From NCBI RefSeq assembly GCF_000308855.1, contig NZ_BAGM01000007.1:1-64000 (forward strand): 64,000 bases of DNA, read 5' to 3'. The stretch's first letter is position 1, and every line of letters starts with the position of its first letter. A program made the translations under genes and the position numbers. This stretch comes from Nocardia veterana NBRC 100344 (GTDB taxonomy: Bacteria; Actinomycetota; Actinomycetes; Mycobacteriales; Mycobacteriaceae). The notes beneath the pieces are model-generated. The model made no database searches. It saw nothing but the letters and a program-made list of their open reading frames with translations, and was not told the origin of the DNA. Shown piece after piece: positions 43,761-56,436 of this stretch.

Positions 43761-44102
43761 GTGGAGCCTGGTGGACAGCTCGATATGCAGGCACTGCTCG
43801 CCCAGGCGCAGCAGATGCAGCAGGCGGTGATGGCCGCGCAGGCCGAAATCGCCGCGACCGACGTGGCGGGTGAGGCCGGCGGCGGTTTGGTGAAGGTGAC
43901 CATCAAGGCCACCGGTGAGGTGCAGTCGCTGCAGATCGACCCGAAGGTCGTCGATCCGGACGATGTGGAGACGCTGCAGGATCTGATCGTCGGCGCGGTC
44001 AACAACGCGATGGCCAATGCCCAGCAGCTGGCCGCCGAGAAGCTCGGCCCGCTGGCCGGCGGTATGGGTGGTGGCGGTGCCATGCCCGGCCTGCCGTTCT
44101 GA
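43761..44102 (+). CDS. YbaB/EbfC family nucleoid-associated protein
   Basis: A 113-residue DNA-binding protein: a coiled start ([20 protein letters not shown]), a beta core ([20 protein letters not shown]) and a C-terminal helix. The family binds DNA as a dimer and is nearly always encoded next to recR. GTG at 43761 follows AGAGAGGA. recR begins 19 bases later, so the two form an operon, matching Rv3716c-Rv3715c. The glycine-rich tail ([11 protein letters not shown]) is common in the family. Confidence 0.93.
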   Translation: MEPGGQLDMQALLAQAQQMQQAVMAAQAEIAATDVAGEAGGGLVKVTIKATGEVQSLQIDPKVVDPDDVETLQDLIVGAVNNAMANAQQLAAEKLGPLAGGMGGGGAMPGLPF

Positions 44103-44121
44103 GTCTCGGTAGGACGCATCC

Positions 44122-47443
<3,322 letters not shown>

Positions 47444-47534
47444 TCGATCCTGCGCGCGCTGAACGATCCTGCACTCCAGCTGATCGCACCGGCGCCCGCG
47501 CAGCCCGCGCCCGTCAGCCCGCTCGACAACAGCG

Positions 47535-47565
47535 ACCGCCCACCGCCGGGAAGGCGGTGGGCGGT
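47535..47565 (+). terminator. strong hairpin terminator downstream of leuA
   Basis: ACCGCCCACCGCC (47535-47547), loop GGGAA, GGCGGTGGGCGGT (47553-47565): 13 of 13 pairs. It is 92 bases after the leuA stop and upstream of the next gene. No T tract follows. Confidence 0.85.
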
Positions 47566-47700
47566 GTGCTGCGACAACGGGTCCGGTACGGGGTGCGTGC
47601 GGAGATTCACCGGGAGACCCGCATTCGGCCAGCGTGCTAGCGTTGTGGCGCATTGGCCGCGAGCTCTCTGCTCGAACTCTGTCGAGCAGATGGGGGAAAC

Positions 47701-49923
47701 GTGACGACTAACGACAACTCCACTTCACCGCCGTGGTTGCATGGGCAGGGAACGGGCGAAACAGCTGCCGAACAGGACAATCCGATCTCGCTGCCGTCGC
47801 AGGACGATTCAGATGCGGAGCCGGAGGTGACGGCCGGGCCGAAGGCCGAGGCCGAACCGAACGGCGCCGAGGCCGAGGAGGCCGCCGAGTTCGAGCACGC
47901 CGCATCGGGAATCATCCCGCCGGTGCCCGACAGCATCGAGCAGACCGTCTTCGCCTCCGGTCCGCAATTCGGGCCCGAGGGCGGGCCGTTCACCCCGCCC
48001 GATCAGGGTGGGTTCGCGCCGTCCGGCCCCTTCGCGCCGCCGGGAAGTGGGCCGTACCCGCCGAATCCGGGTTTCGCTCCGCCGGGCGCCTTCCCGATGA
48101 ACGACCATTCCGGGCCGTTCGCCCCGCCTGGTGATCCGAACGGCTTCCCCCCGCCGTGGGCGGGCCCGGGGCCCGACGGGTTCGCACCGCCCAACGGATT
48201 CCCCGGTGAGCAGGGCGGTTTCGGAGCGCCCGGCCATCCCGACGAGCAGGGGGGTTTCCCGCCCCCGGGCCGGCCGGGCGATCCGGCCGGTTTCGCGCCC
48301 CCGGCGAATCAGGGCGAGCAGAACGGTTACCCGCCGCCCGGCAACCCGGGCGATCAGGGCTTTCCGCCACCCGGAAATCCCGGTGAGGCAGGTGGTTTCG
48401 CACCCGGTGGTTTCCCGGGTGAGCAGGGTGGTTTCCCGCCGCCCGGCAATCCGGGTGAGCAGGGTGGTTACGCGCCGCCCGGGAACCCTGGTGAGCAGGG
48501 CGGTTTCGCCCCACCGGGCAACAACCCCGGTGGGCACGGTGGCTTCCCGCAGGGACCCGGTGAGCCGAATGAGTTCTCCGGCTACGGCGAGGTCCGTCAG
48601 GAGACGCCCTACGGTGAGATCCGGCAGGAGATCGGCTCCGACGGCATGGTCCGCCGCGTCTTCGACGAGCGGCAGGGCCCGCCGCCGGCGCCCGAACAGC
48701 AGGCCGGTGAGTCCGAGGCCGGTGGCCCCATCTTCAGCTGGGCGCCACCGCTGCTGCCATCGAATCAGCCGCCGCAGCCGCCGGCCCAGGCCCAGCAGCA
48801 ACCGCCGCAGCAGGGCGGTTGGCAGGGCGGTCCGGGACCGCAGCAGGGCTATCAGCCGCAACCGCAGCAGCCGTCGTTCCAGCCGCAAAATATGGCGCAG
48901 CCGGGACCGCCCGGAAGCTCCGTCAACGACCTCAACCTGCTCAAGCGGGCGCGCCGTTCCCCGCGTAGCGGCTGGCGCCGGGCGGTGCACAAGGTCACCG
49001 GTGGCGCCATCAACCCGGGCGAGTCGTCGGCCGATCTGATCTACCGCGAACTGGTGGATCGGGTGAATCAGCCGGTGCGCGGCGACTATCGGATCGCGAT
49101 CCTGTCGCTCAAGGGCGGCGTCGGAAAGACCACGACCACAGTCGGTTTGGGCTCTACCTTCGCCTCGCTGCGCGGCGACCGCGTCATCGCCATCGACGCC
49201 AACCCCGACCTCGGCACCCTGGCGCATCGGGTTCCGCGGCAAACCCGCTCAACGGTGCGCAATCTGCTCGAGGATCAGCACATCAGCCGGTATTCGGATG
49301 TGCGGGCACATACCTCGCAGGCGCCGAGCCGTCTGGAAGTTCTTGCCAGCGAACAGGATCCGGCGGTGTCGGAGGCCTTCAGTGAGGCCGATTACCGGCG
49401 CGCGATCGGCATTCTGCAGCAGTTCTACAACATCATCCTCACCGACTGCGGCACCGGACTGATGCACTCGGCGATGGCCGGTGTACTGGATATGGCGAGT
49501 TCGCTGATCCTGGTCACCTCGCCGGCGATCGACGGCGCCCGCAGTGCCTCGGCCACCCTGGACTGGCTGGAGCATCACGGCTACAGCAAACTGGTGGAGC
49601 GAACCGTGGTGGTGGTCAACGCCTCTCGCCGCGGCGCGTCGACGGTCGATCTGGACCAGTTGCGCAAACTGTTCCTCGACCGCACCCGGGCGGTACAGGT
49701 GGTGCCGTTCGACGATCACCTGGCCGAGGGCGCGGAGATCGACCTGGAGTTGGTCAGCAAGCCGACCCGACGGGCGCTGCTGGAGTTGGCCGCGATGGTC
49801 GCCGACGATTTCGGGTATCACGTCCCGCAGCCGCCGTTCCCGGGGCCGCAGACGCAATATCCGGGATCGCAGCCGCAGTACCCCGGACCGCAGGGGCCGT
49901 ATCCGGGACCGCAGGGGTACTGA
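47701..49923 (+). CDS. EspI-like MinD/ParA-type ATPase with Pro/Gly-rich N-terminus
   Basis: A 740-residue protein. Residues 1-420 are low-complexity, with near-tandem repeats of the kind GEQGGFAPPGNP (about ten copies between residues 150 and 285) and Gln/Pro-rich runs. Residues ~450-725 are a deviant-Walker ATPase: KGGVGKTTTTVGLGSTFA, AIDANPDLGTL and the closing QVVPFDDHLAEGAEIDLELV. The C-terminus again has PGPQ repeats. This is the layout of EspI (Rv3876), which modulates ESX-1 secretion in response to ATP level. Here it stands alone, away from any ESX machinery. GTG start after GGGGGAAAC. Confidence 0.85.
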   Translation: MTTNDNSTSPPWLHGQGTGETAAEQDNPISLPSQDDSDAEPEVTAGPKAEAEPNGAEAEEAAEFEHAASGIIPPVPDSIEQTVFASGPQFGPEGGPFTPPDQGGFAPSGPFAPPGSGPYPPNPGFAPPGAFPMNDHSGPFAPPGDPNGFPPPWAGPGPDGFAPPNGFPGEQGGFGAPGHPDEQGGFPPPGRPGDPAGFAPPANQGEQNGYPPPGNPGDQGFPPPGNPGEAGGFAPGGFPGEQGGFPPPGNPGEQGGYAPPGNPGEQGGFAPPGNNPGGHGGFPQGPGEPNEFSGYGEVRQETPYGEIRQEIGSDGMVRRVFDERQGPPPAPEQQAGESEAGGPIFSWAPPLLPSNQPPQPPAQAQQQPPQQGGWQGGPGPQQGYQPQPQQPSFQPQNMAQPGPPGSSVNDLNLLKRARRSPRSGWRRAVHKVTGGAINPGESSADLIYRELVDRVNQPVRGDYRIAILSLKGGVGKTTTTVGLGSTFASLRGDRVIAIDANPDLGTLAHRVPRQTRSTVRNLLEDQHISRYSDVRAHTSQAPSRLEVLASEQDPAVSEAFSEADYRRAIGILQQFYNIILTDCGTGLMHSAMAGVLDMASSLILVTSPAIDGARSASATLDWLEHHGYSKLVERTVVVVNASRRGASTVDLDQLRKLFLDRTRAVQVVPFDDHLAEGAEIDLELVSKPTRRALLELAAMVADDFGYHVPQPPFPGPQTQYPGSQPQYPGPQGPYPGPQGY
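48190..48550 (+). repeat. coding tandem repeats in EspI-like gene
   Basis: A degenerate run of ~30-base units encodes variants of GEQGGFPPPGNP and GEQGGYAPPGNP. They are in frame and part of the EspI-like N-terminus, so they are a protein repeat tract prone to length change rather than a CRISPR or mobile element. Confidence 0.8.
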
Positions 49924-50038
49924 TTTCCGGCGGATTTCCGGTGCCGCCGAATTGTGGCCCGGCCGGATTGTTACCCCGATCGATCCGGGACCGCCCCGCA
50001 CCGCATACAGTTACCCGCGGTGTGGAGGTCGGCGATAG

Positions 50039-51793
50039 ATGGCAGAACAATACGGAGCCGTCTCGCGAAGGACGGTACTTCGCGGGGCGGTCGGCGCGAG
50101 TGTGCTCACCGCGGGTGCGATGCTGCGCCCGATTCGTGCGAATGCTGATCCCGGTCGGCGGGTCGCGATTTTCGGCGGTGGTGTCGCGGGCCTGACCGCG
50201 GCACACGAATTGGCCGAACGCAGATTCGACGTCACGGTATACGAGCGTCGCGCGCTCGGCGGTAAGGCCCGCAGCATTCCGGTCGCGGGCAGCGGTCGCG
50301 GCGGCCGGCCGGACCTGCCGGGCGAGCACGGTTTCCGCTTCTTCCCGGGCTTTTATCACCATATTCCCGACACCATGCGGCGCATTCCCTTCGCGGGTAA
50401 TGCCAACGGCGTCTGGGACAATCTGGTGCCCGCCGCGGAGGCGCGTTTCTCCCGCGCCGGGTCGGACGACACCATCGTGCCGATGGGCCGGGCCGGCAAA
50501 CCGTGGGCCACGCCGGACGATTTCCGGCAGACCGTCGCTTCGGTGATCTCCACCTCGATGAAGATGCCGATGACCGACGCGGCCTATTTCGCCAATCGCC
50601 TGCTGGTTTTCAACACCAGTTGTGACGAGCGCCGATTCGGTCAGTGGGAGAAACTGGCCTGGCGTGACTTCGTCGGCGCGCGCGGCCGGTCTCAGGAATT
50701 CCGCATGTTGATGTCGCGGACGCTGACGACCCTGTTGGTCGCGGCCAAGGACGATCACGCCAGCACTCGCACGATCGGCGCGATGGGCGAGCAGTTCCTG
50801 GGCAATCCGCTGGAGACGGGTAACGACGGCCCACTGGACCGGTTGCTGAACGGCCCGACCAACGAGGCGTGGATCGACCCCTGGGTGGCGCATCTGCGCG
50901 GCCTGGGAGTGCGGTTCGAAACTGCCGAGCTACGCGGTCTGGACGTGCGTGATCGACGCATTTCCGGTGCCCGGGTGGCGGGTGGCAGCGGCGATCGTGC
51001 GGTCGACGCCGACTACTTCGTTCTCGCCGTCCCGGTCGAGGTGGCGCGCACCTTGTGGACGCCGGAAATTCTGGCCCTACAGCCGGAATTGGCCGCCATG
51101 AACGGCCTGGTGGTGAATTGGATGAGCGGTATCCAGTTCTATCTGCGCCGTCCCACGGAAATCGCGCGTGGCCATACCGCGTATGTGGATTCGCCGTGGT
51201 CGTTGACCTCCATCGCGCAGAATCAGTTCTGGTCGCGCACGAAGTTTTCCGATCTGGGCGACGGTTCGGTCCGGGATTGTCTGTCGGTGGACATCTCGGA
51301 TTGGAATACTCCCGGCATCCTGTACGGCAAGCCGGCGATCGAATGCACGCACGACGAGATCGCCCGCGAGGTGTGGGCGCAGCTGCGGAGACATCTCGAA
51401 GGCCGTGCGGCACTGGAGGATTCGGATCTGGTGTCGTGGTTCCTGGATACCGGGGTGAGCTGGGATGCCGCCCAACGCCGCAACACCAATGCCGATCCGC
51501 TGCTGATCAATACCGCCGGTTCGTGGGCCGCGCGCCCGAATGTGCACGGCGCCATCGAAAATCTGTTTCTGGCAGGCGATTACGTACGGACGAATATCGA
51601 CCTGGCGACGATGGAGGGAGCGTGCGAGGCCGCGCGCACCGCGGTGAACGCGCTGCTGGACGTGGCAGGTTCCGCTGCCGACCGCTGCCGGCTGTTCCAG
51701 CTGTACCGGGCTCCCCAGCTGGAGCCGCTGCGTCAACTCGACATCGCGCGTTACGCCGCCGGTCAGCCGAACATGTTCGACGTGCCGATGTAG
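50039..51793 (+). CDS. Tat-exported FAD-dependent amine oxidase/desaturase-like protein
   Basis: A 584-residue flavoprotein. It starts with a twin-arginine signal (SRRTVLRGAVGASVLTAGAM). The FAD dinucleotide motif is VAIFGGGVAGLTAAHELAER near residue 42, then VTVYERRALGGKARS. The C-terminal FAD motif is NLFLAGDYVRTNIDLATMEGA. This is the amine oxidase/phytoene desaturase/hydroxysqualene dehydroxylase (HpnE-like) superfamily, with EHGFRFFPGFYHHI typical of the substrate side. The substrate is not evident; a lipid or isoprenoid in the envelope is likely. ATG start after GGAGGT. Confidence 0.85.
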   Translation: MAEQYGAVSRRTVLRGAVGASVLTAGAMLRPIRANADPGRRVAIFGGGVAGLTAAHELAERRFDVTVYERRALGGKARSIPVAGSGRGGRPDLPGEHGFRFFPGFYHHIPDTMRRIPFAGNANGVWDNLVPAAEARFSRAGSDDTIVPMGRAGKPWATPDDFRQTVASVISTSMKMPMTDAAYFANRLLVFNTSCDERRFGQWEKLAWRDFVGARGRSQEFRMLMSRTLTTLLVAAKDDHASTRTIGAMGEQFLGNPLETGNDGPLDRLLNGPTNEAWIDPWVAHLRGLGVRFETAELRGLDVRDRRISGARVAGGSGDRAVDADYFVLAVPVEVARTLWTPEILALQPELAAMNGLVVNWMSGIQFYLRRPTEIARGHTAYVDSPWSLTSIAQNQFWSRTKFSDLGDGSVRDCLSVDISDWNTPGILYGKPAIECTHDEIAREVWAQLRRHLEGRAALEDSDLVSWFLDTGVSWDAAQRRNTNADPLLINTAGSWAARPNVHGAIENLFLAGDYVRTNIDLATMEGACEAARTAVNALLDVAGSAADRCRLFQLYRAPQLEPLRQLDIARYAAGQPNMFDVPM

Positions 51794-51927
51794 GCCGCCG
51801 CACCCGGGTGAAATTCGTTGGCGGACCGGGGATTCGGCACGAGGTCCGGGTGGGTGTGCCGCGCACCGCCCCGGGTGGTGTGACCGAACCGACTGACAAC
51901 GCCGGATCGCGCGCGTTCAATGAGGTG

Positions 51928-52545
51928 ATGAGCGAGATCACCAGCGCCGCCGAACTTCGGGAACTGCTCGGTGAGCCGACCCCGCGGGCCGCGACGAAGG
52001 ATCGGACGCGCCTGCATCCGCGTGACCGGGAGTGGATCGCGACCGCTCCCTTCGTCGTCCTGGCGACCAGCGATGCCGACGGTAACTGCGATGCCTCGCC
52101 CAAGGGTGATCCGGCCGGATTCGTGCACGTGATCGACGACCGCACCCTGGCCGTCCCCGAGCGGCCGGGCAACCGCCGGGGCGACGGATACTTCAACATC
52201 CTGTCGAATCCGCACGTCGGCCTGATCTTCCTGATTCCGGGTCGCAACGAGACCCTGCGGGTCAACGGCCGTGCGCGGCTCGTGCGCGACGCACCCTATT
52301 TCGACGAGCTGGTGGTCAAGGGCCACCGCCCGATCCTCGCCGTCGAGGTGGCGATCGAGCAGATCTTCTTCCACTGCGCCAAGGCGTTCCTGCGCAGCGA
52401 ACTGTGGCGGCCCGAACGGTGGCCCGCGGATCCGCTGCCCAGCCATGCCGTGCTGGTGAAGGAGGTCCAGCACAACACCACTGAATCGCTCGCCGAGCTG
52501 CAGGAGTACTACTCGCCGGAGAACTACCGGCGCATGCTGTACTGA
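51928..52545 (+). CDS. PPOX-class FMN flavoprotein (MSMEG_1061-like)
   Basis: A 205-residue split-barrel protein: PFVVLATSDADGNCDASPKG near residue 45, then VPERPGNRRGDGYFNILSNP and LIFLIPGRNETLRVNGRARL. These are the hallmarks of the pyridoxamine-phosphate-oxidase-like FMN family, MSMEG_1061 type. The conserved FHCAKAFLRSELW follows. Such proteins bind FMN or F420-like cofactors; the substrate is unknown. ATG at 51928 is chosen by homologous N-terminal length; a GTG 16 codons earlier is possible. No partner gene is obvious. Confidence 0.88.
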   Translation: MSEITSAAELRELLGEPTPRAATKDRTRLHPRDREWIATAPFVVLATSDADGNCDASPKGDPAGFVHVIDDRTLAVPERPGNRRGDGYFNILSNPHVGLIFLIPGRNETLRVNGRARLVRDAPYFDELVVKGHRPILAVEVAIEQIFFHCAKAFLRSELWRPERWPADPLPSHAVLVKEVQHNTTESLAELQEYYSPENYRRMLY

Positions 52546-52636
52546 TCCGCTACGGGGCCCGCGATCCGGACGCCGCCCGTCGGAGATCACATCGGCCGAT
52601 AGCGCACCCGTGGGTCGTCACCAATACACTCGCGTC

Positions 52637-53884
52637 GTGGCAGACATCTCGGTGCGCGGACGGCTGGCGTTGCGGGCGGCGGCAGCGGCGTCGTGGGCCT
52701 CGCAGAAGGCCGGACGCGGTAAGGGGTCGATGATCGGCGGGCTGATCGCCCTGCAGATCGCCCCCGACATCATGACCCAGCTGGGCCGCAACCGGCGCAC
52801 GGTGCTGGTCACCGGCACCAACGGCAAATCGACCACCACGCGGATGACCGCCGCGGCGCTGGCCGAGCTGGGCCGGGTGGTCACCCAGGCCGACGGCGCG
52901 AACATGGACGCCGGAATCGTCGCCGCGCTGAGCATCGACCGGACCGCGCCGCTGGCCGCCATCGAGGTCGACGAGCTGCATCTGCCGCACGTCGCCGACG
53001 CCCTGAATCCGGCCGCGGTGGTGTTGCTGAACCTGAGCCGCGATCAGCTCGACCGGGTCGGCGAGATCAACATGATCGAGCGGAAGTTGCGCGAGGGGAT
53101 GGCGCGCCACCCCGATACCGTCCTGATCGCCAATTGCGACGACGTGCTCATCACCTCGATCGCCTACGACCACCCCAATGTGGTGTGGGTGTCGGCCGGC
53201 AGCGGCTGGGCGGTCGACGCCACCAGTTGCCCGCGCAGCGGTGAGCCGATCGTCTGGGAGGGCACGCATTGGCGTAGCACCGGGGCGGACTTTCAGCGCC
53301 CGGAGCCGCAGTGGTGGGTGGACGCGGACCATCTGTGCGGTCCCGACGATCTGAAACTGCCACTGCACCTTGCCCTTCCGGGCCGGGCCAACCGCGGCAA
53401 CGCCGCGCAGGCGGTGGCCGCGGCGGTGGCGCTGGGCGCGAGCCCGGAGACTGCGGCGCAGGCCGCGGGAACCGTGCGCGAAATCGCGGGGCGGTATCGC
53501 ACCGTCACGGTGGGCGACCATTCGGCACGGCTGCTGCTGGCGAAGAATCCGGCCGGCTGGCAGGAGGCGCTGTCGATGATCGACCCGGCGGCTACGGGGC
53601 TGGTGATCGCGGTCAACGGCCAGGTGCCCGACGGCGAGGATCTGTCCTGGCTGTGGGATGTGCGTTTCGAACACTTCGAGGGGACCCAGGTGGTCGCGTC
53701 GGGGGAGCGGGCCACCGATCTCGGCGTCCGCCTGACCTACGCTGGTGTCGAGCACACCACCGTGCCGAATCCGTTGCGCGCCATTGCTTCCTGTCCGCCT
53801 GGGCGGGTCGAGGTGCTGGCCAACTACACCGCGTTCCGGGATCTGAACCGCGATCTGGACGCCCGAGCAGGAGATAGCCACTGA
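52637..53884 (+). CDS. murT: lipid II isoglutaminyl synthase, Mur ligase subunit MurT
   Basis: A 415-residue Mur-ligase-like subunit. The ATP motif is VLVTGTNGKSTTTRMTAAAL near residue 55, with the central NLSRDQLDRVGEI and the DUF1727 C-terminal domain from about residue 285 (RTVTVGDHSARLLLAKNPAG). With GatD it amidates the alpha-carboxyl of D-iGlu in lipid II. The region that forms a four-cysteine zinc ribbon in Staphylococcus MurT retains only one Cys here (TSCPRSGEPI). The GTG at 52637 (VADISVRGRLALR) gives the family N-terminus. Its stop overlaps the gatD start (TGATG). Equivalent to Rv3712. Confidence 0.94.
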   Translation: MADISVRGRLALRAAAAASWASQKAGRGKGSMIGGLIALQIAPDIMTQLGRNRRTVLVTGTNGKSTTTRMTAAALAELGRVVTQADGANMDAGIVAALSIDRTAPLAAIEVDELHLPHVADALNPAAVVLLNLSRDQLDRVGEINMIERKLREGMARHPDTVLIANCDDVLITSIAYDHPNVVWVSAGSGWAVDATSCPRSGEPIVWEGTHWRSTGADFQRPEPQWWVDADHLCGPDDLKLPLHLALPGRANRGNAAQAVAAAVALGASPETAAQAAGTVREIAGRYRTVTVGDHSARLLLAKNPAGWQEALSMIDPAATGLVIAVNGQVPDGEDLSWLWDVRFEHFEGTQVVASGERATDLGVRLTYAGVEHTTVPNPLRAIASCPPGRVEVLANYTAFRDLNRDLDARAGDSH

Positions 53885-54594
53885 TGGCCGAGTCGGCGGT
53901 GCGGATCGGGCTGGTGCTGCCCGATGTGATGGGTACCTACGGTGACGGCGGCAATGCGCTGGTGCTGCGACAGCGCCTGCGCATGCGTGGAATCGACGCC
54001 GAGATCGTGGAGATCACGCTGAACGATCCGGTCCCGGAATCGCTGGACATCTACACCCTGGGCGGGGCCGAGGACTCCGCGCAGCGGCTGGCGACCCGGC
54101 ACCTGCAGCGCTATCCCGGTCTGCAGCGCGCGGCCGCGAAAGGCGTTCCGGTACTGGCGATCTGCGCGGCCATCCAGGTGCTCGGCAACTGGTATCAGAC
54201 CTCGGCCGGGGAGCGTGTGGACGGTGTCGGGCTGTTCGATGTGACGACTTCCCCGCAGCGGGTCCGGGCCATCGGTGAGGTGGCCACCAACCCGGTGCTC
54301 GCCGGTCTCACCCAACCGCTGACCGGGTTCGAGAACCACCGCGGCGGAACGACTCTCGGGCCGGACGCGACCGGCCTGGGCCGAGTCACCAAGGGTGTCG
54401 GCAACGGTGTCGGTGACGGTTCGGAAGGGGTCGTGCAGGGCTCGGTCATCGGGACCTACATGCACGGTCCGGCCCTGGCCCGCAATCCGGAGCTCGCCGA
54501 TCATCTGCTCATGCGGGCTCTCGGCGTCACCGAACTCGCGCCGCTCGATTTGCCGGAGGTCGACCGGTTGCGCCGCGAACGCCTACGGGCGTGA
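53884..54594 (+). CDS. gatD: lipid II isoglutaminyl synthase, glutamine amidotransferase subunit GatD
   Basis: A 236-residue class I (CobB/CobQ-like) glutaminase. It starts VRIGLVLPDVMGTYGDGGNALVL, with the nucleophilic Cys in PVLAICAAIQVLG (near residue 94) and the catalytic His in VIGTYMHGPALARNPELADH. It delivers ammonia to MurT for amidation of the peptidoglycan stem peptide, which affects cross-linking and lysozyme sensitivity. The ATG overlaps the murT stop, so the subunits are made in balance. Equivalent to Rv3713. Confidence 0.95.
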   Translation: MAESAVRIGLVLPDVMGTYGDGGNALVLRQRLRMRGIDAEIVEITLNDPVPESLDIYTLGGAEDSAQRLATRHLQRYPGLQRAAAKGVPVLAICAAIQVLGNWYQTSAGERVDGVGLFDVTTSPQRVRAIGEVATNPVLAGLTQPLTGFENHRGGTTLGPDATGLGRVTKGVGNGVGDGSEGVVQGSVIGTYMHGPALARNPELADHLLMRALGVTELAPLDLPEVDRLRRERLRA

Positions 54595-54729
54595 TCACCG
54601 CCTGCTCCGCCACCACCTGATATAGCGATCCGGCATGTAACGCCGGACCGTCCGCCGCCGATTCTGTTGAGGCAAAAGAAGTTCGGCGGTAATCTCGCGC
54701 GCGGCCATGCGTGATGAGGGAGGTGGCCG

Positions 54730-56346
54730 GTGCGTAGACGCGCCTTTCTGCAGGCGTCCGGTGCGGCGGTATTGCTGGGTGCCACGGGCGCGTGGCGCGG
54801 GGTCGGATCCGCGACGGCGAATCCGGTGTGGAACGACCTGTTCCGCAACTGGGTTCCGGAGATCTTCGCTCCGCTACCCGATCCGCCGGCGCACACCGAG
54901 GCCATCGTGGTCGGCTCGGGGTTCGGGGCGGCGGTCGCGACGCTGCGACTGGCCGAGGCGGGGATCACCACCACCGTGCTGGAACGGGGATCGCGCTGGC
55001 CGATCGATCCGTGGCGGGAGATCTTCACCGGCGACGATCTGCCCGACGGCCGCGGTTTCTGGCATCGCACCAGCTTCACCGGGGTGACCAAGGTCCCGAT
55101 GAACTTCGCCGCCTTCGGCGGCGTGCTCGACGTCACGGAGTTCGGCGGTATCGACGTCTGGCGGGCCGCGGCCGTGGGTGGTGGGTCGATCGTCTTCAGC
55201 GGCTGCATGATCGCCCCGCAGCGCCGGCATTTCGACGACATCTTCCGCGGCACGGTCGCCTACGACGAACTCGAGCGCGTCTACTATCCGCGGGTCCGGC
55301 AGATGTTGCGGCTGTCGGCCATGCCGCCGGACATCTACGATTCGGCGCCGTTCGCGCATTCGCGGATGTGGGACGAGCAGGCTCGACGAGCGGGATATGA
55401 ACCGCAGGCCAATGATTCGATCTTCAGCTGGGACGTCCTGCGAGCCGAATTGGCCGGCGGTAGCCGGCCGTCGGCCACCGCGGCGCGCAGCAATCTGGGC
55501 AATTCCAACGGCGCGAAATTCGATCTGAACCAGAACTATCTGCGATACGCCCAGAACACCGGCCGCGCGCTGATCTGCCCGGGCCACCGGGTGGACGCCG
55601 TCGGTCGCGACCGCGACCGGTACGTCGTGCAGGTGAGCAAGCTCGACCCGACCGGTGCGGTGCTCGCGACCCGCACCCTGACCTGCGACAAGCTTTTCCT
55701 GGGCGCGGGTTCCATCGGCACCACCGAATTGCTGGTTCGGGCCCAGGCCACCGGCGCGCTGCCGAATCTCAACGAACATATCGGCGACGGCTGGGGCACC
55801 AACGGCGATGTGGCGCTGGCCCGGGGGGAGAGCGCGCTCGCCGGGCTCGGGCAGGGGGTGCCGAGCGCGAGCCGGATCTTCGACGATTCCGGCATGCCGT
55901 TGACCCTGGAGAGCTGGTACATCCCCGGCATCCCGGTGGAGACCGGTGCGATCGCCTCGCTCGGCCTGGTCATCGATCCGACCCGGGCGCGCATCACCTA
56001 CGACCCGGCCCGCAATGCCGCCGCGTTGAGTTGGCCACGCGAAGCGCAGGATCGGATCGTGGCGGCCTGCCGCGCGGTGGATCAGCGCATCGCCGAGCGC
56101 TCGGGTGCGCTGTTCGACTACGGCCCGCTCGGCTACGACGCGAACGCCCCGTTCACCGCGCACCCGCTGGGCGGGGCGGTGCTCGGCCGGGCTACCGACA
56201 ACTACGGCCGGGTGGCGGGCTACTCCGGGCTGTACGTCGTCGACGGCGCCGCGATTCCGGGAAGCACCGGCGCGGCGAATCCGTCGCTGACGATCACGGC
56301 GCTGGCCGAACGAAATATGGAGGCGATCCTCCGCGCGGGCCACTGA
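54730..56346 (+). CDS. GMC oxidoreductase, class I cholesterol oxidase-like
   Basis: A 538-residue exported flavoenzyme. Twin-arginine-like signal (MRRRAFLQASGAAVLLG). FAD motif VVGSGFGAAVATLRLAEAG near residue 60. GGGSIVFSGCMIAPQRRHFD and LFLGAGSIGTTELLVRAQAT match the non-covalent FAD cholesterol oxidases of Streptomyces and Brevibacterium. The active-site candidates are Glu in TLESWYIPG, His in AHPLGGAVLG and Asn in AANPSLTITALAERN, the expected triad. It would oxidise 3-beta-hydroxysterols to 3-keto-4-ene products. GTG after GGGAGGTGG. No catabolic cluster adjoins it. Confidence 0.85.
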   Translation: MRRRAFLQASGAAVLLGATGAWRGVGSATANPVWNDLFRNWVPEIFAPLPDPPAHTEAIVVGSGFGAAVATLRLAEAGITTTVLERGSRWPIDPWREIFTGDDLPDGRGFWHRTSFTGVTKVPMNFAAFGGVLDVTEFGGIDVWRAAAVGGGSIVFSGCMIAPQRRHFDDIFRGTVAYDELERVYYPRVRQMLRLSAMPPDIYDSAPFAHSRMWDEQARRAGYEPQANDSIFSWDVLRAELAGGSRPSATAARSNLGNSNGAKFDLNQNYLRYAQNTGRALICPGHRVDAVGRDRDRYVVQVSKLDPTGAVLATRTLTCDKLFLGAGSIGTTELLVRAQATGALPNLNEHIGDGWGTNGDVALARGESALAGLGQGVPSASRIFDDSGMPLTLESWYIPGIPVETGAIASLGLVIDPTRARITYDPARNAAALSWPREAQDRIVAACRAVDQRIAERSGALFDYGPLGYDANAPFTAHPLGGAVLGRATDNYGRVAGYSGLYVVDGAAIPGSTGAANPSLTITALAERNMEAILRAGH

Positions 56347-56436
56347 GCCCGCACCGCCCGACCTTCACAGCGGCTTCCCGGCGCGGCAGGTGCCGCTACT
56401 CTCGGCGAGTACCCGTTCGATGTGGAAGGGACCGTT

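Noticed and set aside
48190..48550. Possible CRISPR-like or satellite repeat
   Set aside because: Units are degenerate, contiguous, in frame and encode GEQGG-type repeats of the EspI-like protein.
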